A stretch of 64,000 nt of DNA from Phycicoccus sp. (GTDB lineage: Bacteria > Actinomycetota > Actinomycetes > Actinomycetales > Dermatophilaceae), in contig JAGOME010000005.1 in assembly GCA_017993715.1 (NCBI GenBank), positions 37,233 through 101,232 of the forward strand. The letters are read 5' to 3'. The notes beneath the pieces are model-generated. The model saw only the letters and a list, made by a program, of their open reading frames with translations, ran no database searches and was not told where the DNA came from. Shown one piece after another: positions 54,259-64,000 of the stretch; position 1 is the first letter of the stretch, and each line of letters starts with the position of its first letter. Position numbers and translations under genes: made by a program.

Positions 54259-55518
54259 TCAGGCAGGCCGGGCCCACACCACCCAGTTGCCCAGGAAGTG
54301 TCCCGACACAAGCGGGGTCTGCGGGTCACACGTGATCAGCCGCAGTTCAGAGGTCGTGGCCGGCGCCCAGATGCTGGCGTCCTGAGGGACCTGCTCCTTG
54401 CTGACCGGGTCCGATCGCGTCACGACGTACTGGCGCACGGTCCCGGAGACGGTGGTGATATCGATGGTGTCGCCGGGCTGGGCCTGCGGGAGCCGCGCGA
54501 AGACCCCGGGCCCAGAGTCCGCGGCCCCGACATGCCCGGCGAGAACGGCGGTGCCGGTGGCTCCAGGTGCCACCCAGCCCGGCGCGGCATACCACCCGAC
54601 GAGGTCGGCCGGGGGAGACCATATTCCGTCGGCATCAGCCATCGATGGTGCCATCGGAGCATCCACGATGAGGCCACCGGCAGCGGAGCGGACGCTGATT
54701 CGGGCTGGAGCCTGGACCGCGAGGCTCGGGGGTGTGAGGACAGCCGCAGTGGTGGAGGCCGGGTGTGGCGGCCAGCCGAGAGGAGGGATCGCCCAGTCGG
54801 TCTGGACCACGGTGGGAGGCGAACCCGCGGGCGTCGGGGCCGATGCCGAGGACGTCCCCTCGGTGCCAGCTGGTTCGACAGGAGAGATCGGTGCGCGCTC
54901 GGCGGGGGTGGCGACGGGCGGCCCGGTCACCTCGAACACCTCGATGGTGATGTCCTGGCTGGGGTCGGTCACACAGACGATATCGAGCGGTGCTTCAAAG
55001 GCGGCGTTGTTCAGGCGCAGGACCACGGTGCCGAGGGACAAGGTGTGCGGTCCTGCGACGAGCGGCGTAAAGGTACTTTCCGTCGTCAACGCGAGCGGGA
55101 CCCTGATGTCGCCTGCGGCTCCGACGGATCCGCTGCCCGAGGCCTCCCACACGAGCTCCTTGACCAGGCTGCCTTCGGGTCCGATGCCCTCGCGGACCTG
55201 TCCGAAGACCTGGCCAGTGATGCGCATCGTCGGATCAGCGAACCGCCGTACGTCGTCGCCCAACGAGGCCGGCAACGTGATGACGGCTTTGCCCGTGCCG
55301 CCCGAGGATGCCGCCGCGACGGCGGGCGTGGGAGGCGTGGTGAGGGCCGGCAGATCGACCTGCGCTCCGACGGTGAACGTGCCGGCGAACGTGGAGTGGC
55401 ACACAGAGCGCAGCGGTCCGGTGGCGGCCTGAGCTGTCGACAAGGCGGAGCCAGCCATGACCGCAGCCAGGCCTACCGCGAGGATGCGGGCGGCCCAGCG
55501 ACTGGGTGCGGTGCTCAT
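54259..55518 (-). CDS. Secreted sortase-like protein with an N-terminal extracellular domain
   Basis: A 419-aa protein. A signal peptide (residues 1-34, ending STAQA|ATG) is followed by a beta-rich secreted domain (about 35-210, with one Cys near each end), resembling DUF6801-type cell-surface domains. A Pro/Thr/Ala linker follows, then a class E/F sortase-like domain from about 300. His329 (AGHVG) and Cys397 (LRLITCD) match the catalytic pair; the third residue, Arg in RDN-type motifs of active enzymes, is replaced (GHFLGNW). Activity is therefore doubtful. A GAGGGG ribosome-binding sequence fits ATG 55518. Confidence 0.75.
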   Translation of the reverse strand: MSTAPSRWAARILAVGLAAVMAGSALSTAQAATGPLRSVCHSTFAGTFTVGAQVDLPALTTPPTPAVAAASSGGTGKAVITLPASLGDDVRRFADPTMRITGQVFGQVREGIGPEGSLVKELVWEASGSGSVGAAGDIRVPLALTTESTFTPLVAGPHTLSLGTVVLRLNNAAFEAPLDIVCVTDPSQDITIEVFEVTGPPVATPAERAPISPVEPAGTEGTSSASAPTPAGSPPTVVQTDWAIPPLGWPPHPASTTAAVLTPPSLAVQAPARISVRSAAGGLIVDAPMAPSMADADGIWSPPADLVGWYAAPGWVAPGATGTAVLAGHVGAADSGPGVFARLPQAQPGDTIDITTVSGTVRQYVVTRSDPVSKEQVPQDASIWAPATTSELRLITCDPQTPLVSGHFLGNWVVWARPA

Positions 55519-55624
55519 GTCAGTCCCCTCGGAAGCGCGCGGGCGCGACCAGGTCATCGGCGTCGCCCCACTGTAGAGCCTGGTGCAGGTCGTGCCCGTC
55601 GGTGGTGCGTGGCAGGCTGACCGC

Positions 55625-56608
55625 GTGAGCGAGCCGCGACGCGTCCCACCTCTGGTCCTCATCCAGGGGCCCGAGGAGGTCCTGGTTGAGCGGGCGGTGA
55701 CGTCGACGCTCGATGAGATCCGGGTGGGCGCCCCGGATCTGGAGGTGACGCACATCGAGCCGGTCGGCTACGTCGCGGGTCAGCTCGCCATCGAGGCGAG
55801 CCCCTCCCTGTTCGGGGGGCCGCGGGCACTCATCGTGCACGACCTGGATGAGGCCGACGACCCCCTGCTCAACGACGTCGCGGCTGTGGTGGCCGACCAT
55901 GACGACGACCTCACGCTGCTCGTCTTGCACAAGTCCGGCCAGCGCGGCAAGCGGGTCCTGGACGCGCTCAAGGCCGCCCACTGTCGGCTCATCCAGGCTC
56001 CTGCCCTCAAGAGCGACAAGGACAAGGCCGAGTTCGCGAGCAACGAGTTCCGCCGGCAGCACCGGCGCGCGACACCCCAGGCGGTCCATGCCCTCGTGGA
56101 GGCAGTGGGCAAGGACGTGCGCGAGCTGGCCGCCGCGTGCCAACAGCTCGTCGAGGACACCACGGGCACGATCGATGAGGACGTGGTCCTCACCTATCAC
56201 GGTGGCAAGGTCGAGGCGACCGGCTTCCGGGTGGCCGACGCAGCCCTTGCGGGCAACGGCGCCGAGGCCCTGCGTCTGCTCCGCCACGCCCTCGCGGTGG
56301 GAGTGGACCCGGTGCCCATCGTCGCCGTGCTCGCCCAGCAGGTCCGTCAACTCATCAAGGTCGGGGCAGCCGGTCACGGGCGCAGCGCCGACCTGGCCAG
56401 AGGCTTAGGCATGGCCCCGTGGCAGGTCGATCGGGCGCGACGCACCCTGCACGGCTGGACCCCCGACGGGCTCGCGCGCAGCCTGCAGGCCCTGGCCGCC
56501 GCCGACCATGCCGTCAAAGGGGGAGATTTCGGGGCTGGGGTGAGTCGCGATCCTGTCTACGCGGTCGAGAAGGCGATCTTGACGATCACCGGCTCCCGAG
56601 GGTCCTGA
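55625..56608 (+). CDS. holA: DNA polymerase III subunit delta
   Basis: Clamp-loader subunit, 327 aa from GTG 55625. Typical segments are LVLIQGPEEVLVERA at the start, PSLFGGPRALIVHDLD, RQHRRATPQAVHALVEAVGKDVRELAAACQQL and the C-terminal collar (GMAPWQVDRARR). It precedes rpsT and lepA as in other actinobacteria, but the comEA-comEC genes that often come before holA are absent here; a sortase-like gene takes that place. A GTG at 55583 is also in frame. Confidence 0.92.
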   Translation: MSEPRRVPPLVLIQGPEEVLVERAVTSTLDEIRVGAPDLEVTHIEPVGYVAGQLAIEASPSLFGGPRALIVHDLDEADDPLLNDVAAVVADHDDDLTLLVLHKSGQRGKRVLDALKAAHCRLIQAPALKSDKDKAEFASNEFRRQHRRATPQAVHALVEAVGKDVRELAAACQQLVEDTTGTIDEDVVLTYHGGKVEATGFRVADAALAGNGAEALRLLRHALAVGVDPVPIVAVLAQQVRQLIKVGAAGHGRSADLARGLGMAPWQVDRARRTLHGWTPDGLARSLQALAAADHAVKGGDFGAGVSRDPVYAVEKAILTITGSRGS

Positions 56609-56793
56609 CGTGCGCTTCGTTTTGGTCGGCCCCGTCTCTCGCTGGTAAGTTTGTCCCTTGCGTGCGCGCTCAGGTCGTGCGCGCGACGCATGCACCACCC
56701 AGCGCAGCTCAACCACGGGTGCCCCACGCCCGGTCCCGAGCCGCGACTGCCGCCCTCTAACGGCATACCGACCAACAGAAAGCACCAATACCA

Positions 56794-57054
56794 GTGGCGA
56801 ACATCAAGTCCCAGCTCAAGCGGATCAAGACCAACCGCACGGCGACCGAGCGCAACAAGGCGGTCAAGAGCGAGTTCAAGACCGCGATCCGCCGGTTCCG
56901 CGAGGCCGCCGATTCGGGCAACGTCGAGCAGGCGCAGGCCGCCCTTAAGGTCGCCTCGACCAAGCTCGACAAGGCCGTGAGCAAGGGCGTCATCCACAAG
57001 AACCAGGCCGCCAACAAGAAGTCGGCGATGGGCCAGCGCGCGGCCAGTCTCTGA
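56794..57054 (+). CDS. rpsT: 30S ribosomal protein S20
   Basis: Primary 16S rRNA-binding protein of the 30S subunit. The 86-aa product is highly basic and matches S20 throughout ([38 protein letters not shown]). The start codon is GTG. The 185-bp region upstream holds a CGGCATAC octamer at about 56761 and presumably the rpsT promoter. Confidence 0.97.
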   Translation: MANIKSQLKRIKTNRTATERNKAVKSEFKTAIRRFREAADSGNVEQAQAALKVASTKLDKAVSKGVIHKNQAANKKSAMGQRAASL

Positions 57055-57068
57055 CCGCTCCGCCCGCA

Positions 57069-57108
57069 CGAAGGGCCGGTGACCTCGCACGAGGTGACCG
57101 GCCCTTCG
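57069..57108 (+). terminator. Strong terminator after rpsT
   Basis: Arms 57069-57086 and 57091-57108 pair over 18 bases with one mismatch around a 4-nt loop (CGAAGGGCCGG at the base). It starts 15 nt past the rpsT stop and can also serve the convergent PemK-like gene. Confidence 0.9.
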
Positions 57109-57156
57109 CGTTGCGTCCGACCCGGGGGCGATGGGGTGCCCGCGCGGCGTCGAACG

Positions 57157-57720
57157 TTATGCCGGGCGTCGCAGGGCGACAGCGACCTGCAGGAAAATCT
57201 CCTCGCGCAGGACCGCACCCTCTCGGCGAATGCCGTCGGGGTCGACCCGGATGATGCGGTTGACGCGGACCTCACTTGGCCGGCGCTGGGGGTCCCAGGC
57301 GCCGCTGCCGATATCAAGCCAGATCCGGCCAGCCTCCCGCTCCTGGACGGTGTCGCGATCGTGGTCCTGGCTCGTCAGCTGCAGGCCGAGCAGCCATCGG
57401 CCGTCCCGCCCGACCAGGAGCACGGGGCGGTCCTTACCCTGGCGGTGGTCCTCCTCGTAGGGGACCCAGGTCCAGACGATCTCGCCCGGGTCAGGCGCGC
57501 CATCGGGGTGGGGGTCGTACAGGGGTTGCACCCGACCGGTGAAGTCACCCGGATAGTTCGCCGCCGAGGCGGGTGCCGCCGCGGGGCGCTGCTCAGTCTG
57601 CGTGGACCCGGGGACGGTCGGGGTGGCGCGGGAACGGGATCGTCGCCGCTCGGAGTCCAGATAGGCCTTGGCCGCCTCGCGGCACACGCGGGCCAGGCGG
57701 GAGAGCAGGGTCTCGGGCAT
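57157..57720 (-). CDS. PemK/MazF-like domain protein
   Basis: A 187-aa protein. The first 70 residues are basic and low-complexity (RRRSRSRATP). The rest has a PemK/MazF-type beta-barrel (DPGEIVWTWVPYEEDHRQGKDRPVLLVGRDGRWLLGLQLTS, with the usual R-P-LVL core). MazF-like RNases need an antitoxin partner; none is adjacent, so this conserved actinobacterial form may have another role. A TACGGT box lies 7 nt before ATG 57720. Confidence 0.78.
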   Translation of the reverse strand: MPETLLSRLARVCREAAKAYLDSERRRSRSRATPTVPGSTQTEQRPAAAPASAANYPGDFTGRVQPLYDPHPDGAPDPGEIVWTWVPYEEDHRQGKDRPVLLVGRDGRWLLGLQLTSQDHDRDTVQEREAGRIWLDIGSGAWDPQRRPSEVRVNRIIRVDPDGIRREGAVLREEIFLQVAVALRRPA

Positions 57721-57727
57721 GGTGCAC

Positions 57728-57733
57728 ACCGTA
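57728..57733 (-). promoter_or_regulatory. Leaderless -10 box for the PemK-like gene (TACGGT)
   Basis: On the minus strand TACGGT ends 7 nt before ATG 57720, in the short region shared with the divergent aminotransferase gene. Confidence 0.4.
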
Positions 57734-57763
57734 GGCGACCCGGCGGCGCGCGAGGATAGGGGC

Positions 57764-58963
57764 GTGACCCCGACTCCCGTCTCCCGCCGCGGCGCCGTCG
57801 AACCGTTCCATGTGATGGAGATCCTCAAGGCCGCCAACCTGCGGGCTCGCACCCACGGTGATGCGCTCATCATGTGTGCCGGCCAGCCTTCGACTCCCGC
57901 CCCGCGGGCAGTGCGGGAGGCGGCCGCGCAGGCCTTGGCGACGCAAGCGCCCTTTGGGTACACCGATGCCATGGGGGTGGCGGCCTTGCGCGACACGATC
58001 GCCGTTCACTATGGGGCCACCTACGGGGTCGCGGTCGACCCGGCAAACATTGCGGTGACAACGGGCTCGTCCGCGGCCTTCACGGCAGTGTTCCTCGCGG
58101 CATTCGACATCGGTGACACGGTGCTGATGACCCGACCCGGATATCCCGCCTACCGCAATACCCTGCAGGCGTTGGGCTGTCGGCCCGTCGAGCTCGACTG
58201 CGGACCCGAGGTCCGTTTCCAACCGACCGTGCAGCTGCTTCAGGACTGGACTCAGGCCAATGGGGCACCGCCCTCGGGGCTGATCATCGCGTCGCCGGCC
58301 AACCCGACGGGGACGGTCATCGCCGACACCGAGCTGGCGGCCATCGCCCGCTGGTGCGAGGAGCATGACGTCCTGCTCATCAGCGATGAGATCTACCACG
58401 GCGTCACCTACGGCCACCATGCCGCGTGTGCCTGGGAGTCCTCGCGCAGCGGGGTCGTCGTCGGCTCCCTGTCGAAGTACTACTCGATGACGGGGTGGCG
58501 GGTCGGGTGGGCGGTGCTGCCCGATGCCCTCGTGCGCCCGGTCGAGTTGTTGCTCGGGAACCTCAACATCTGCGCGCCCGCCCTCGCACAGGTCGCGGCC
58601 GTCGAAGCTTTCGGTGCCTCGGCCCGCGCCGAGCTGGATGGTCACGTGGAGAGGTACGCCGTCAACCGAGACCTCGTCCTGGCGCGCCTGCCCGAGCTGG
58701 GCGTGAGCACGTGGGCACCGGCCGACGGTGCCTTCTATGCCTATGCGGACATCTCGCACCTGACGTCGGATTCGCAGCGCTGGTGCCTCGACGCGCTCGA
58801 TGCCACCGGCGTAGCGGTCACCCCGGGCGTGGACTTCGCCCCCCATCGGCCCGGTGTGCAGAGCCCGCTGGACGGCTCGGGGTGGTTCCGGTTGTCGTTC
58901 GCTGGGGCGACCGCCGATGTTGATGACGCGATGACCCGGCTCGCAGCATTCACCTCGCGCTGA
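57764..58963 (+). CDS. Class I/II PLP-dependent aminotransferase
   Basis: A 399-aa fold-type I aminotransferase of the aspartate/aromatic group. Seen are VTTGSSAAFTAVF, the PGYPAY turn, ASPANPTGT, the PLP-contact ISDEIYHGVTYG and the Schiff-base Lys238 in GSLSKYYSMTGWRVGW. GTG 57764 starts the conserved N-terminus (SRRGAVEPFHVMEILKAA). The amino donor is not determined. It is divergent from the PemK-like gene across about 43 bp. Confidence 0.92.
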   Translation: MTPTPVSRRGAVEPFHVMEILKAANLRARTHGDALIMCAGQPSTPAPRAVREAAAQALATQAPFGYTDAMGVAALRDTIAVHYGATYGVAVDPANIAVTTGSSAAFTAVFLAAFDIGDTVLMTRPGYPAYRNTLQALGCRPVELDCGPEVRFQPTVQLLQDWTQANGAPPSGLIIASPANPTGTVIADTELAAIARWCEEHDVLLISDEIYHGVTYGHHAACAWESSRSGVVVGSLSKYYSMTGWRVGWAVLPDALVRPVELLLGNLNICAPALAQVAAVEAFGASARAELDGHVERYAVNRDLVLARLPELGVSTWAPADGAFYAYADISHLTSDSQRWCLDALDATGVAVTPGVDFAPHRPGVQSPLDGSGWFRLSFAGATADVDDAMTRLAAFTSR

Positions 58964-59010
58964 CCAGCATGCAGGCCCTCACCGGGAGTGGGCCCGCAAC
59001 TCCCGGGAGA

Positions 59011-59442
59011 TCAGCGAGATTCGGCCCGAGCGGTGAGCCCCGCTGCTTCCATGGCGAGGTATCGATCGGTGAGGCCCCGATACATCCGACCGACGACCGA
59101 GCCAATCGGCCCTTCTTGCGCGACTGACAGCCGCACGTGGCAGCGGTCCACGCCGTCGGGTGTCACCTGGTGCACGGCGGTGGTCCTTGCCAGGGCACTG
59201 CCGGAGGTCCAGGTGAACGACGTGCCCTCGACCAGCTCGCCGACCTCCCAGACGACGGTCGGGATCTTGGGCTGGACGATCCGGGCGCGGCTCCCGACCC
59301 GCAGGGGCCCCTTGTCGAGTCGTTCGACGGCCGTCACGGATGCGGTCCACGTGGGCCAGGCCTGTACATCGGTCATCACCTCCCACACGACAGCCGCGCA
59401 GGCATCGACGGTGAACGTGATCTCCTGCAACATGTCCCTCAT
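59011..59442 (-). CDS. SRPBCC (polyketide cyclase-like) family protein
   Basis: A 143-aa START/SRPBCC-fold protein (ITFTVDACAAVVWEVMTDVQAWPTWT, VGSRARIVQPKIP, SFTWTSGS), a hydrophobic-ligand-binding fold with very varied roles. ATG 59442 overlaps the stop of the upstream membrane-protein gene (ATGA), so they are coupled. Function unknown. Confidence 0.82.
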   Translation of the reverse strand: MRDMLQEITFTVDACAAVVWEVMTDVQAWPTWTASVTAVERLDKGPLRVGSRARIVQPKIPTVVWEVGELVEGTSFTWTSGSALARTTAVHQVTPDGVDRCHVRLSVAQEGPIGSVVGRMYRGLTDRYLAMEAAGLTARAESR

Positions 59443-60050
59443 CCTGCCGGATGTTCAAGGCGCCGACGTGGCGACCCGGCTCGAGATCGAAGAACGAGCA
59501 TGGCGCCGACGACGCCGGCGACGACCAGAATGCCGCCGCAGACTGCGGTGGCCAGGCGCTGCGGCCAGGGGAAGATCGGGTCCATCGTGAACATGCCCAG
59601 CAAGAACGGCTCGATCAGGGCTCCCAGGGGGAGCGCGAGCGCGGCAGCCGTGCCGAGCGCGCCGGCCCGACGGGCCAGGGAGCCGATCACGCCGAGCACC
59701 GGCCCGACGATCAGTGCCGCGATGAACCAGTGGACATTGGACAGCCAGACGGTGTCGTCGTACATGCCGACGGCCTCCCCGACGGCGTAATGGACGGCCA
59801 GGGCGGTCTCGCTGGCCACCACCGCCCCGAGGATGGCCCAGGTCCAGCGGCCGACCCACCAGCCCGCGACGATGCCGATCCCGGCCCAGACCGTGCCGGA
59901 GTTCACCAGCTTGCTGACGATGAGTCTGGCCGCCAGCACGTCGTTGGCCTCGCCGGACAGCTGGGCGGTCGTCGTGACGTTGCTGGCCAGGGCGAGCAAG
60001 CCCAGCGCGGCCGAGGCCATGAGCAGCACGAGCCCACGTCGACGGTCCAC
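59439..60050 (-). CDS. Multi-pass membrane protein, function unknown
   Basis: From GTG 60050 a 203-aa protein with six hydrophobic segments (LVLLMASAALGLLALA near the start, VWAGIGIVAGWWVGRW and AALIVGPVLGVIGSLARR in the middle). The DUF6518-like layout is suggestive but not firm. It is coupled to the SRPBCC gene. In-frame starts up to 60179 exist but add a stretch of Arg/Gly-rich residues without homology. Confidence 0.65.
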   Translation of the reverse strand: MDRRRGLVLLMASAALGLLALASNVTTTAQLSGEANDVLAARLIVSKLVNSGTVWAGIGIVAGWWVGRWTWAILGAVVASETALAVHYAVGEAVGMYDDTVWLSNVHWFIAALIVGPVLGVIGSLARRAGALGTAAALALPLGALIEPFLLGMFTMDPIFPWPQRLATAVCGGILVVAGVVGAMLVLRSRAGSPRRRLEHPAG

Positions 60051-60195
60051 GCGGACATCATCGCCGCGGAGGCAACTTTTCCCCGGGTACCCGCGCCGAC
60101 ACCGCCACGGCCCACCGAAGCGGGCGGCATTCGCAACTCGTGGGAGACTGGACGCCGATCCCTGACCCGACGACGTCACCGAGGTAATTCACCCC

Positions 60196-62046
<1,851 letters not shown>

Positions 62047-62094
62047 CCCGAGGGCGTCGCGCCGCCTCCAGGCACCCGATTACCCTGACTTGAC

Positions 62095-62685
62095 TCAGGC
62101 CGGGAGGGAGGACTCTTCGCTGGTGCCGAAGTCGACTGGCCCTGTGCCCCAACGGATTTCGTCGTCGGCGAGCGCAAGGATGTCGAGCAGGTTGCGCGGC
62201 CACACGTCGTCCGTGGTGACCGCGAGTTCGGTGATCGGCCACCAGCGGATGTCGTGGACGGTCTGCTGCTCCTGCTGGGTATGGCCGCTGACGTCAACGT
62301 CGAAGGAGCCGGTGCGCAGGACGTAGAAGACCTCGTCCTGGTGGACGACCTGGTCGCTGTAGCCGTGGATGACGTGGCGGGCGGCGACGGGGCCGATGAG
62401 GTCCTGCGCGAATGCCACGAGCCCGGTCTCCTCGAGGAGCTCGCGCACCGCGGCCTGCAGGTCGGATTCGCCGGGATCCACACCGCCTCCCGGGGTGACC
62501 CACCAGTGCAGCACCGGCTCCAACCCGAGATCGGAGTCCTCGAAGAGGAGCACCCGGTCCATCGAATCAACGAGCACGACCCGGACGGCGCGGCGGGCAT
62601 GGGCGGGTCGATCGGCCGCCGCCGGTGGGACGAAGGTGCGGGGCTCGTGTCGGTCGGGGCTGGGTGCAGGAGTGCGGGCGGCCAC
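62095..62685 (-). CDS. Nudix hydrolase
   Basis: A 196-aa Nudix protein hydrolysing an unknown nucleoside diphosphate derivative. The Nudix box GGGVDPGES ... REL-EETG is complete (starting near residue 66). The N-terminus has a Pro/Arg-rich stretch of about 30 residues. GTG 62685 is supported by a TAGCGT box 6 nt upstream. It converges on lepA. Confidence 0.9.
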   Translation of the reverse strand: MAARTPAPSPDRHEPRTFVPPAAADRPAHARRAVRVVLVDSMDRVLLFEDSDLGLEPVLHWWVTPGGGVDPGESDLQAAVRELLEETGLVAFAQDLIGPVAARHVIHGYSDQVVHQDEVFYVLRTGSFDVDVSGHTQQEQQTVHDIRWWPITELAVTTDDVWPRNLLDILALADDEIRWGTGPVDFGTSEESSLPA

Positions 62686-62691
62686 ATGGCC

Positions 62692-62697
62692 ACGCTA
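62692..62697 (-). promoter_or_regulatory. Leaderless -10 box for the Nudix gene (TAGCGT)
   Basis: On the minus strand TAGCGT ends 6 nt before GTG 62685. Confidence 0.4.
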
Positions 62698-62783
62698 GCG
62701 GTGCCGATGGGTGCGCGGTGGGCCAGTTGCGCTGTGGGCGGAAGCCGTTGCAGGGTCACGCCGACTCTCGCGAGGATTCGGCC

Positions 62784-63755
62784 ATGCGACTCCTCATTCT
62801 CGGTGGCACGGCATTCCTCGGGCGGGTGATTGCCCGTCAGGCCGTGGCGCGTGGTGACGACGTCACGTGCGTTGCCCGGGGCAGCGAGGAGGTCGCTGAG
62901 GGCGCCGTCCTCGTCCGCGTTGACCGGGACCACGACGATGCGCTCGCCCCGCTCGCGGATCAGGTGTGGGACACCGTTATCGACGTCACGCGGCAACCCG
63001 GTCACGCACGCCGGGCCATCCGTGATCTGACGTCCCACCACGTCGTGCTGATCTCCACTGCCAGTGTGTACGCGCGTTTCGACCAGCGCGAGCAGCGCGA
63101 GGACGCGCCGCTCCTCGAGCCCTTGGCCGACGATGTCCTGGCCGACCTGAGCCAGTACGGCGCGGCCAAGGTCGCTTGCGAGGACGCTATTCGCGCCGGC
63201 GCCCGGAGCTGGACGATCATTCGGTCCGGCCTGATCGGCGGGGCGGGGGACTGGTCCGGGCGCAGCGGTTATTACCCCTGGCGGTTCGCTTATCCCACCG
63301 GCCCCGATGTCCTCGTGCCGCCCGACCTGGACTTCCCGGTCGCCCTCATCGACGTCGAGGACTTGGCTGCGTGGACGCTGGACTGCGCGCAGCGGCAGAC
63401 CCAGGGCACGTTCAACGCTGCGGGCCCGACGTCCACGCTCGAGGAGTTCCTCGCCGTCGCCCGCTCGGTTGCGTCCAGCAGCGCGGTGCCCCGGCCGGTG
63501 GCGGCGACGGACCTCAGCACGGCGGGGGTCGGCGCCTGGATGGGCCCGATGTCGTTGCCGCTGTGGATCGATGACCCGGACTGGCGCTGGTTCGCGACGC
63601 TCGACACGAGCGCCGCCCGGCAGTCTGGACTGAGGACGCGGCCGCTGGACGAGACGCTCGCGGCCGCGCTCGCCTACGAGAACCATCGCGACCAACCCCG
63701 AGCCACCGGCCTGACCGATGACGAGGAGCGGAGCCTGCGCGCGCAGCTCGGGTGA
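62784..63755 (+). CDS. NAD-dependent epimerase/dehydratase family protein
   Basis: A 323-aa extended-SDR protein. It starts MRLLILGGTAFLGRVIA, a TGxxGxxG-like cofactor site in the GGTxFLG form, then ISTASVYARF and the active-site YGAAKVACE. The sequence resembles plant CSP41/reductase-like actinobacterial proteins; the substrate is unknown. ATG 62784 fits the N-terminal cofactor fold; upstream in-frame codons overlap the Nudix promoter. Coordinates 62809-62816 include a GAATGCCG copy in reverse. Confidence 0.87.
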   Translation: MRLLILGGTAFLGRVIARQAVARGDDVTCVARGSEEVAEGAVLVRVDRDHDDALAPLADQVWDTVIDVTRQPGHARRAIRDLTSHHVVLISTASVYARFDQREQREDAPLLEPLADDVLADLSQYGAAKVACEDAIRAGARSWTIIRSGLIGGAGDWSGRSGYYPWRFAYPTGPDVLVPPDLDFPVALIDVEDLAAWTLDCAQRQTQGTFNAAGPTSTLEEFLAVARSVASSSAVPRPVAATDLSTAGVGAWMGPMSLPLWIDDPDWRWFATLDTSAARQSGLRTRPLDETLAAALAYENHRDQPRATGLTDDEERSLRAQLG

Positions 63756-63781
63756 GCCTGCGCGCCGCTGTGGCTGCGCCC

Positions 63782-64000
63782 GCTATGTGGTGAGCCGGTC
63801 CCGCAGTCGGTCGATGGCGGCATTCGTCCAGCCCTGACTGGTAAGCCAACCGGCGGCTCCGCCGTACTCCGCCCGCAGGGTGTTCAGGAAGGCGGCCATG
63901 GTCTCGGGGCGGGTGTCCTGGTCCGCGAGAGCCTGAGTCGTGAGGGCGGCGCCGTAGAGGTCGCTGCGGGCCAGCCGCTCGCGGATCTGGGGGAGGCGCG
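63782..64000 (-). CDS. C-terminal part of a probable tyrosine-protein phosphatase
   Basis: A minus-strand frame running in from the right edge ends at TAG (63782-63784). Its last residues (RPETMAAFLNTLRAEYGGAAGWL, TSQGWTNAAIDRLRDRL) match the C-terminal helix region of PTP-type tyrosine/serine phosphatases (family Y_phosphatase3), where a similar AFL-x(5)-EYGG-x(2)-GYL pattern occurs. The catalytic CxxxxxR loop would lie outside the window. Partial gene; the call rests on that short similarity. Confidence 0.5.

Noticed and set aside
57157..57720. Complete MazEF toxin-antitoxin module
   Set aside because: Only the PemK/MazF-like protein is present; neither neighbour is an antitoxin.

Overview
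The window is a chromosomal stretch from a high-GC (roughly 70 %) actinobacterium. Gene content and order (dapB, thyA/folA, dapA, rnj, ftsK, rimO, pgsA, clgR, recA, recX, miaB, miaA, dapF, hflX, then dinG, holA, rpsT, lepA) are those of the conserved actinobacterial core. The helper genes (DUF3046, a DUF3516 helicase, MauE, PadR, MocR/EamA) suggest Micrococcales, perhaps the Intrasporangiaceae/Dermatophilaceae group. The taxon is an inference; no rRNA or tRNA gene was seen.

Layout. 0-8 kb: an Lrp regulator and lysine-pathway genes (dapB, dapA), a coupled minus-strand operon (enoyl-CoA hydratase-like, GNAT, azlC, azlD), thyA-folA, and RNase J. 8-20 kb: a gene-poor spacer with a 27-bp tandem repeat, a Tat-exported protein, ftsK, a MauE/thioredoxin-like fusion, a channel-like membrane protein, an M19 dipeptidase, rimO-pgsA-clgR, nei-padR and a PadR-controlled membrane protein. 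20-38 kb: lhr, small zinc-finger/DUF genes, a DrrA/B-type ABC exporter, SOS-controlled recA-recX, a SulP transporter, yccF, miaB, def-miaA-dapF. 38-46 kb: a scar where a divergent MocR/EamA pair lost both 5' halves, next to a Phd/PIN toxin-antitoxin pair with a perfect operator; then an rRNA methyltransferase, hflX, two acetyltransferases, a DUF3516 helicase and a truncated IS3 element. 46-64 kb: a GH63-type glucosidase, an SDR, fhs, dinG, a sortase-like fusion protein, holA-rpsT, a PemK-like protein, an aminotransferase, lepA, a Nudix hydrolase, an epimerase and the tail of a probable tyrosine phosphatase.

How the genes work together. DapA, DapB and DapF serve lysine/meso-DAP synthesis; ThyA, DHFR and Fhs form a folate/one-carbon set; RecA, RecX, DinG, Lhr, Nei and HolA serve replication and repair; RNase J, RimO, MiaA, MiaB, HflX, LepA, S20 and peptide deformylase serve RNA and translation. 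Translational coupling by ATGA, GTGA or TGATG overlaps is very common. At least 16 genes have a TANNNT -10 box ending 6-9 nt before the start codon, which implies extensive leaderless transcription.

The most striking unexplained signal is a dispersed octamer, GAATGCCG. I found 43 copies by eye (21 in one orientation, 22 in the other) where base composition predicts two or three. It lies in coding and intergenic DNA and in more than one codon phase, so it looks like a DNA-level highly iterated sequence. A sister form, GTATGCCG, is also enriched and often overlaps promoter -10 boxes.
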